Assembly (NCBI GenBank): GCA_964475955.1
Contig: CAYYZY010000198.1
Location: forward strand, 1-14,121
Reading direction: 5' to 3'
DNA from: DATKZH01 sp964475955
GTDB taxonomy: Bacteria > Planctomycetota > Planctomycetia > Pirellulales > Thermoguttaceae
DNA length: 14,121 nt
The notes beneath the pieces are model-generated. The model did no database searches. It was not told the DNA's origin and worked only from the letters and a program-made list of their open reading frames with translations. Each line of letters begins with the position of its first letter. The stretch's first letter is position 1. Of this stretch, positions 1-4,951 are shown piece by piece. Position numbers and translations under genes: made by a program.

Positions 1-2
1 AC

Positions 3-323
3 AAACGCCCCGACCCCACCCGCGAGACGATCGAAGTGGTCGAGACGGCCGCGCGCCTGGAGGCCGGCGGCTGGGAGCTGCGCGAGATCGGCCGGGCCTT
101 CGAGATGGAGGCCGACACGCTCCGCCGCTACCGCTCGGCCTACGCCGACTCGTGGCAGCCCGCGTATGACCAGGCCATGCAGACGGCCGTCGTCGTCGTG
201 CGACGCCAGGCCGGGACCGAGGCCGCCCTGCGCGACCCGGACCGCTACATCCGCCAGGCCCTTCTCGCCGAGAAATGGGTTACGGCCAAGGGGGACGCGC
301 TCTCGGCGACCCCCGGGAAATGA
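3..323 (+). CDS. Small helix-turn-helix protein, 5' partial
   Basis: The reading frame is open to the left edge, so the true start is probably outside the window; a GTG at 36 is the first possible start inside it. The 106 visible residues contain a helix-turn-helix-like stretch (WELREIGRAFEMEADTLRRY) followed by a basic/aromatic helix. This arrangement is seen in small DNA-binding proteins of phages and integrative elements, such as small-terminase-like or transposase-type HTH proteins. I do not recognise a named family. The stop codon overlaps the ATG of the following recombinase (ATGA, positions 320-323), which implies translational coupling and a shared element function. A directionality factor or element regulator is possible, but this rests on context only. 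Codon use is coding-like, with strong G/C at third positions. Confidence 0.6.
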   Translation, partial: KRPDPTRETIEVVETAARLEAGGWELREIGRAFEMEADTLRRYRSAYADSWQPAYDQAMQTAVVVVRRQAGTEAALRDPDRYIRQALLAEKWVTAKGDALSATPGK

Positions 324-886
324 CCCTCGCGCGCTTTTTCGACGCCTACTACCGGCCGAACCGGCTGGCCGACGCCTCGCCCAAAACGCTCAAGAAATTC
401 GCCACCACGCTCAAGTACCGGGGGCTCTTCACGAGCGACCCGCCGCTCGCCGAGATCACCATCGAGACCCTCGCCCGCTTCAAGGAGTGCCTGGCCGGGC
501 TCCGCGGCCGGTTCCCCGAGAGCGCCATGTCGCCCAATTCGATCCGCTCGCACTTCGCGCACCTCCAGGCCGTCTTGGACAAGGCGGGCCCCAGCGGGCC
601 GCGCAACCGCGACGGGGCCGACCTGATCGACAAGGTGCCCTGGGTTCGAACGTCCCGGGTCGAGTACTCGCAGCCGCGCACCGTCCCCATGCAACAACTC
701 AACGCCGCCTACCGGGCGGCCGACCGGATGGAGGTCCCCGCGATCGACGGCCTCGACCCGGCCGACTGGTGGCGGGCCCTGTTGGTAACCGCCTACAACA
801 CGGGCCTGCGCAAGCGGGCCCTGCTGGGGCTCCGGTTCGATCACGTCGACTGGACCGCCGGCCGGCGAGGACCTTCCAAAGGATGA
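320..886 (+). pseudogene. Tyrosine recombinase/integrase, C-terminally truncated
   Basis: ATG at 320 overlaps the upstream stop by four bases. An in-frame start at 275 exists but would overlap the upstream gene by 49 bases. Residues 1-125 look like the SAM-like core-binding domain of phage-type integrases. Residues 150-180 begin the catalytic domain, with the box-I sequence YNTGLRKRALLGLRFDHVDW; R164 is the expected first catalytic arginine. Homology stops there. The last residues (RRGPSKG) are foreign, and the downstream catalytic HxxR and tyrosine motifs are absent from all frames I examined. An intact enzyme would be roughly twice as long (about 350-400 residues), so this product cannot recombine DNA. 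The break falls at about 866, at a purine-rich repeat with two copies of GGATGAA (about 880-906). Alternative: a short regulatory remnant, but decay is more likely. Confidence 0.8.
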
Positions 887-1029
887 AGGCGGAATGATGA
901 AGGATGAATGGGATACCCCACGCCCGCGGGTCGGCCGACTGAACGCGCAACGGTTGCGCCTGCACTTGACCGCACGCCCCGCACCCGCGGGTCGCACCCC
1001 GCGGGATCGGCACGGTCCCGGATCGGTTC

Positions 1030-1045
1030 CCCCAAAGCTTTGGGG
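1030..1045. repeat. Perfect 16-bp palindrome
   Basis: CCCCAAAGCTTTGGGG is self-complementary. Flanking TTC and GAA extend the symmetry if one C is bulged. It lies in gene-free DNA and could be an operator, a cruciform or part of a dispersed intergenic repeat. Confidence 0.6.
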
Positions 1046-1198
1046 AAAGCGGTCGCAGCGACGCACCGGGCGATGCGGCCGGCCTCAGCGACCGCCGCGG
1101 CGATGTGGTACCGGGGGCCGGGTTTCGGGTGGCCGTTGCCGAGTACTCAGCTCCGCAAACGGAGGGCACCGGCCGGACCGCGGCCGACCCGGGCGCCG

Positions 1199-1279
1199 TC
1201 GACCGATCGGGCGGGGCTTCCTGGAGGCATCGACCGATCGGGCGGTCCCGCCGGCTGCCACCCTCGACCGGCCGGGCGA
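1199..1279. repeat. Three-copy short direct repeat
   Basis: TCGACCGATCGGGCGG occurs exactly at 1199-1214 and 1230-1245. A diverged copy (TCGACCGGCCGGGCGA) lies at 1264-1279. Start-to-start spacings are 31 and 34 bases, about three helical turns. The second copy is followed by TC, so GACCG and CGGTC also form an inverted pair. This could be a binding-site array or recombination-site arms; there is no functional evidence. Confidence 0.5.
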
Positions 1280-1375
1280 TCCTCGATGCGCGCCCCACCC
1301 GGCGATGGCGGACCGCCCCTCCGCCGACGTGGCCACCCTCGCCCCGTGCGTCGCGGGCGCCCTGGCCGCGGCTAA

Positions 1376-1399
1376 AGGGCTACATCGCGATGTAGCCCT
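1376..1399. repeat. Perfect 24-bp palindrome
   Basis: The sequence is centred between 1387 and 1388 with 12-bp arms and no loop; the core is CTACATCGCGATGTAG. Perfect spacer-free symmetry of this length suggests a dimeric protein site or a recombination/resolution core rather than an RNA terminator. It lies 15 bases upstream of a possible small-ORF remnant. Confidence 0.65.
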
Positions 1400-1413
1400 C
1401 CGCGACCCAGCTC

Positions 1414-1631
1414 ATGACGACGTACCTCGTGCGCGAGTGGCAAGGCGGCCGGCGCGCGAGCTGGGCCGGACCGAGGCCGCGGTCCCCCGCCAGGCCCTGC
1501 GCCGGTTGGCGCCCGACGCGGTCCGGGCCGGCTGGCAGTACGAAGACCACGCCGACGGCTCCGGCGCCCTGGTCGACCCGGCCGACCCCGACCACCGCAT
1601 CGTCGCCGATCCGGTCTTCCCCGACGACTGA
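1414..1631 (+). pseudogene. Possible frameshifted small ORF remnant
   Basis: Two short stretches in adjacent frames look coding. One begins with ATG at 1414 (MTTYLVREWQGG). The other runs from about 1458 to the TGA ending at 1631, with third positions almost all G or C and a plausible acidic C-terminus (about 57 residues, containing GWQYEDHADGSGALVDPADP). Joining them needs one lost base near 1450-1460. No family is recognised and there is no clear ribosome binding site. The minus strand of 1380-1440 also reads plausibly (ending SWVAEGYIAM), so the strand is uncertain. Treat it as a remnant within the element scar. Confidence 0.3.
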
Positions 1632-1912
1632 CCCCGGTCCCGATCGCCGCGGACGTCCGGACCGCCCCGGACCCCAGGCCCTTCGCCCCCAAGCGCCGCC
1701 GGCACCCAACCAAGAAACCCCAGAAACGCCGGTTTCCCCGATGCACGAAACCCCAGATTTGCCCCCCCAGCCCAGGGTTCCAGGCCCTCAAAAACCGCCC
1801 CCGCGCCCCCCGTCCGCCGCCGGAGGCCGCGCGGTAGCCTGACGACCATCATCCTCTGCTACGTCGGCCGCGGGCCGGTCTAGGCCCCGGCCCCGCCGGC
1901 GTGGCCTGGCCT
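1632..1912. other. C-skewed intergenic stretch with short repeats
   Basis: No gene is seen. The plus strand is markedly rich in C runs between about 1640 and 1820. The 11-mer GAAACCCCAGA occurs at 1714-1724 and 1747-1757, 33 bases apart. Just before the next gene, TCTAGGCC (1879-1886) and GGCCTAGA (1908-1915) form an inverted pair that overlaps the ribosome binding site of the second recombinase remnant. Confidence 0.4.
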
Positions 1913-1927
1913 AGAGAGGTTTCCGGC

Positions 1928-2630
1928 ATGTCTGCCAAGCGCTTCCGCCGCAAGCGCGAGACGAAGATCGTCGTTCGCGTCTGCAAGCCGACCTTCACTC
2001 GCCCCATCCCCGAAGGCGCCAAGCTGGTCACCAGGAAGGGGCAGCGGTTTGCTCGCTTCAAGGCGCGGGATCGGACCGTCGAGGCCCCGCTGACCGGCGA
2101 CGGCAAGCGCTGCCGCATGGAGACCGAAGAGTACTATTCCGCTTCAAGGGCGCGGACGGCGTGTGGAGGCGGGAGAAGGGTACACCGACTTGGAAGCGAC
2201 CGAGGCCCTGCTTGTCCGAATCCGCAGACGAGAAGAGCGCAAGCAGGCGGGAATCACCGACCCGTTTGAAGAGCATTACGAGCGGCCCCTGGTCGAAGAG
2301 GTCAAGCGCGACAAGCGGGGCCGAATCACGCACGTTGCGGGCGGGCACCTGGGGGACTTCTACGAACGGCTCGCCAAGCCGAACCGCTCGAAAGAGGGCG
2401 TTTGGCACAAGGTGAGCCAGGGGGCCACGATCCTCACCGCGTGCGACTTCCAGCGCATCCCGGACATCGAGACGTTTCCCGTCGAGCGATTCCTGGCCGA
2501 CATGCGCGACGACGGCCGAGCGATCGACACCTGCAACCACTACCTTTCGGCGTTCAAGCATTTCTGCAACTGGCTCGTGCACGACCGAGGGCCCCGAAAG
2601 CGAGGCGGAAGAGGCGCCCGGCACCGCTGA
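1928..2630 (+). pseudogene. Second tyrosine recombinase, frameshifted and truncated
   Basis: ATG at 1928 is preceded by AGAGAGG (1913-1919) at an 8-base spacing, so the original start is clear. The N-terminus is very basic (MSAKRFRRKRETK). The protein then runs through three frames: the first to about 2140, the second from 2143 (FKGADGVWRREKG) to 2178, and the third from 2181 (YTDLEATEALLVRI). Each junction is explained by one lost base, in a C run near 2139 and a G run near 2179. The assembled product resembles the arm-binding and core-binding part of planctomycete integrases, including HYLSAFKHFCNWLVHD at the end of the core-binding domain. The whole catalytic domain is missing; the frame ends at 2630 after a foreign tail. 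The two frameshifts could be homopolymer sequencing errors, but the missing catalytic domain cannot be explained that way. Confidence 0.75.
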
Positions 2631-2712
2631 AAAGCCGCGGAAACCCCGCAAAACCAAGGGTCCTCGAGCCCGTGGGGGCAAACGTACTCCTAGTAAATTT
2701 CGATGCTCTTGA
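2587..2712 (+). other. Possible orphan basic C-terminal tail
   Basis: In a frame different from the end of the recombinase remnant, 2587-2712 encodes an acidic then strongly basic stretch (EGPESEAEEAPGTAEKPRKP, followed by RKTKGPRARGGKRTPSKF) ending in TGA. It looks more like a genuine disordered C-terminus than chance. It may be the tail of the deleted recombinase or of another lost gene. It overlaps the 3' end of the convergent HDOD gene by 23 bases. This is inference from amino-acid composition only. Confidence 0.3.
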
Positions 2713-4402
2713 CCACGCCTCCGCCGGATGCCCGGGAGCCGCGGAGGCAGCGGTCGGCGCCCTCGACGAGATCCTCCGGCGGGAAATTCCTGGAGGGTAC
2801 GGAGACGGTGGCCGCGCCGACGCTGATGCTCAGCACCGAGCGGCCTCGCTGCCGACGCGACGGCGCGACCTGCCGAACGCGGTCGGTCAACTGGTTTCCG
2901 AGCCGCACCGCCGGCTGGCGCTCGCAGTCGGGCAGAATGACCGCGAAGCCGTGGTCGCCGTAGGGATGGCAGCTCGCCTGGGGGTGGTCGACGTCGCGAC
3001 AGGTGGTCTCCAGGAACAGACGCAGTTTGCGGACCCCTTCGGCGCCGAAGGTGGATGCGAGGCGCGGGAACTCATCGAACTCGACCAGCAGCAGGGTTAG
3101 CGCGCACTGCGCCCGACGGCAGTCGGCGACCGCGGCGTGCAGCGGCTCGAGCAACGTCGCCTCGACGGTCGCGGCGGCCGACGTGGTACCATACACGGAC
3201 GCGGCCTCGGCGGAACCGGCCGCCGTATCGACCGAAGCGGGCCGTGGCGGCGCCGCGGCGGCCGGCCGTTTCGGGGCGTTAGCCGAAGCCGTCTCCGGCG
3301 CCTCCGGCTTCGCGGCGGTCGACGGCGTTTGGGCGACTTGGGCGACGGCCTCGGAGAGCGACCGGAACTCGTCCTCGAACGCCCGGCTCTCCCGTTCCAC
3401 GGCCTCGGGCGCTTCCTTCTCAACGACCAGGTCGCCGGCCACTTCGGCGGCGACCTGGGCCAGTTGCGTGTGGGCTTCGATGAGCACGTCACGGTAGTCG
3501 CGCCCTTCGGGCAGGCGCAGCGAGAGGACTTCGGCGAGCTGTTCGACCTTCTCTTCGAGCCCGACGATCAGCTCGTCGAGTTGCTCGCGGGACACGCCCG
3601 CCGAGGCGTCGTCCAGCGCCAGCAGGTCCACCAGGGCGTCGGAGTGCCCGTCGGCCAGGAGCTTGGCCACCAGGCCGGCCCAATGGACGACGTCGCCCAG
3701 CGTCGAGCAGGCGGCCCCGCCGGGTCCCGGCGGAGGGTCGACGCGCCGGACGGCGTCGACCAGCACGTTGGGCAGGCCCCAGTGGCCGAGCAGTCGCGAG
3801 GTGAGCTGGGTGTGATCGAACCCGAGCAGGGCCGTCTCCATCGCGGCGAGATCGCTCCCACGTTCATGGACTTTCTGGAGGAACTGGAGGTACGGATCGC
3901 CCACCTCCTGGATCAACAGGAGGATGCCCAGGTCCTGAAGCAACCCGGCGATGAATGCCTCGTCGCCCGACTGACCGCCAAAAAGGCCGGCGAGTTCCCG
4001 TGCGGCCACGGCCTTGGTGAGTGTGTGGCGCCAGTGCCTGCCGAGGGTTTCGGCGGCGATTCCCTGAAACAGCCGTTCCGGGAGGCTGAACCCCAGCACC
4101 AGAAGCTTGAGGGGCTTGGTACCCAAAAGCGACAGCGCCTGGCTCAGGTCGGAGACCTCGCGGCTGAGTCCGAACAACGAGCTGTTGACCACGCGGAGCA
4201 CCTTGGTCGTCAGCGCCGGGTCGTTCTCGATGCAGAGTTTCAGGGCGGGGACGTCGACCTTCGGGTTGCTGGTCAACTCCAGGACTTCCATAGCCACGGC
4301 CGGCAGGCTGTAGAGCTGGCCGGCCTTGTTCACGAAATGCTCGAGGGAAGTCGAGGAGTTGCTCATGGCGTACGTGATGGGGTGGGCTGGGGGCGCGTTC
4401 AT
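2690..4402 (-). CDS. HDOD domain protein with degenerate GGDEF domain
   Basis: This is a cytoplasmic signalling protein with no signal peptide or membrane segment. Residues about 20-215 form an HDOD domain (HD-related output domain without the metal-binding His-Asp pair). Typical sequences are QLYSLPAVAMEVLELTSNP, RVVNSSLFGLSREVSDLSQA and LLGTKPLKLLVLGFSLPERL. Residues about 345-405 are an Ala/Pro-rich linker. Residues about 410-560 have the GGDEF fold pattern (ALTLLLVEFDEF, then LSISVGAATV), but the signature loop is YGDHGF at 481-486. Diguanylate cyclase activity is therefore unlikely; binding or scaffolding is more plausible. ATG at 4402 gives 570 residues; ATG at 4366 (MSNSSTSLEHF) is an equally reasonable start, and neither has a strong ribosome binding site. 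The gene stands alone and converges on the recombinase remnant. HDOD proteins are linked to motility, c-di-GMP or cell-cycle signalling; the specific role is unknown. Confidence 0.85.
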   Translation of the reverse strand: MNAPPAHPITYAMSNSSTSLEHFVNKAGQLYSLPAVAMEVLELTSNPKVDVPALKLCIENDPALTTKVLRVVNSSLFGLSREVSDLSQALSLLGTKPLKLLVLGFSLPERLFQGIAAETLGRHWRHTLTKAVAARELAGLFGGQSGDEAFIAGLLQDLGILLLIQEVGDPYLQFLQKVHERGSDLAAMETALLGFDHTQLTSRLLGHWGLPNVLVDAVRRVDPPPGPGGAACSTLGDVVHWAGLVAKLLADGHSDALVDLLALDDASAGVSREQLDELIVGLEEKVEQLAEVLSLRLPEGRDYRDVLIEAHTQLAQVAAEVAGDLVVEKEAPEAVERESRAFEDEFRSLSEAVAQVAQTPSTAAKPEAPETASANAPKRPAAAAPPRPASVDTAAGSAEAASVYGTTSAAATVEATLLEPLHAAVADCRRAQCALTLLLVEFDEFPRLASTFGAEGVRKLRLFLETTCRDVDHPQASCHPYGDHGFAVILPDCERQPAVRLGNQLTDRVRQVAPSRRQRGRSVLSISVGAATVSVPSRNFPPEDLVEGADRCLRGSRASGGGVVKSIEIY

Positions 4403-4538
4403 TCCCGGGCGGTCGATGTAGTCTCCCGCATCCCAAGTCTAGCTCGTATCCATGCGCGACGGGCTGCTCGACCGCGCCGCGCCCGTACAGCCGGCAGGAT
4501 CGACATAACACGACCCCCCGCCCAACGCCCGCCGAACT

Positions 4539-4558
4539 CGGCGTGGGAAGCCACGCCG
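4539..4558. repeat. Perfect hairpin, 8-bp stem
   Basis: CGGCGTGG and CCACGCCG flank a GAAG loop. There is no T tract, so it is not a standard intrinsic terminator for either strand. It resembles the GGCGTG/CACGCC hairpin at 4691-4705. Confidence 0.5.
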
Positions 4559-4690
4559 CCGCGGAACGCGGCCGCGCGGACGTCCCCGCGCGCGGGCACG
4601 TTCGACTTCCGGGTGAAGCAAGGCGGGGGAGGAAGGCGTGGCCCGGGTCCGCAAGCCCGCCGCCGAGGCCAAGCACCGGCCGCGCCGCTG

Positions 4691-4743
4691 GGCGTGAGCC
4701 ACGCCGTCCGGCTTGCACGGACGGGTGGCCCGGAGTAGGTTGG
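4691..4743. repeat. REP-like palindromic element
   Basis: Two hairpins lie in a row: GGCGTG-AGC-CACGCC at 4691-4705 and GTCCG-GCTTGCA-CGGAC at 4706-4722. GAGTAGGTTGG follows at 4733-4743. The same GAGTAGGTTGG string, followed by a hairpin centred on CTTGCA, begins at 8287, so these may belong to one dispersed repeat family. Confidence 0.4.
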
Positions 4744-4939
4744 CTTCTGGGTGGTCGCGCACAATGGCTGGAAGGGGCAAGGCAAGAGGGTGGCCGCGGT
4801 CGAGCGCAACGAGCCGCCGGCTGGTCGTCCTCCGGGGGCTCGTCGCTCGTTCCTCGCGACCCGACCCCGGCCACCCAGCGTGCGGCGGTGTGAATCGGCA
4901 ACCTGCAATCGTAGGTTTCCCCCGATCGCAACCCTATCC

Positions 4940-4945
4940 GGAGGA
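4940..4945 (+). promoter_or_regulatory. Ribosome binding site fixing the Tat-bearing start
   Basis: GGAGGA lies 6 bases before GTG at 4952. It is the only strong Shine-Dalgarno match upstream of the glycyl radical domain. It supports a start that includes the twin-arginine leader rather than the longer frame from 4751 or a shorter, leaderless protein. Confidence 0.75.
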
Positions 4946-4951
4946 CACGCA

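Larger units (their letters stand above)
887..1413. other. Gene-poor, palindrome-rich interval after truncated integrase
   Basis: I see no convincing gene here; the long open frames have unnatural codon use and reflect the GC content. The interval has dense small symmetries. GCGCAAC and its complement flank one base at 945-959. CCCGCGGGTCG is repeated at 923-933 and 984-994. There is a 16-bp palindrome at 1030-1045, a three-copy repeat at 1199-1279 and a 24-bp palindrome at 1376-1399. It reads as decayed element DNA or a recombination scar. Confidence 0.5.
4403..4951. other. Gene-free divergent intergenic region with hairpins
   Basis: These 549 bases lie between the divergent HDOD and glycyl radical enzyme genes, so promoters for both should be here, but I cannot define convincing -35/-10 boxes. 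The glycyl radical enzyme frame is open upstream to 4751, but the encoded extension is low-complexity and lacks a ribosome binding site. The region holds hairpins at 4539-4558 and 4691-4722. Confidence 0.5.

Noticed and set aside
887..1300. CRISPR-like array
   Set aside because: Repeats are too short (11-16 bases), too few and irregularly spaced, and no cas genes are present.
3137..4738. Long plus-strand open frame opposite the HDOD gene
   Set aside because: It is antisense to a clear domain protein, has Arg/Gly/Asp-rich unnatural composition, and is explained by high GC with few stops.
4740..4765. Promoter TTGGCT...CACAAT before the glycyl radical enzyme gene
   Set aside because: The spacer is only 14 bases and the -10 match is poor.
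4751..4951. Longer N-terminus for the glycyl radical enzyme
   Set aside because: The extension is low-complexity, has no ribosome binding site at 4751, and would bury the twin-arginine leader inside the protein.
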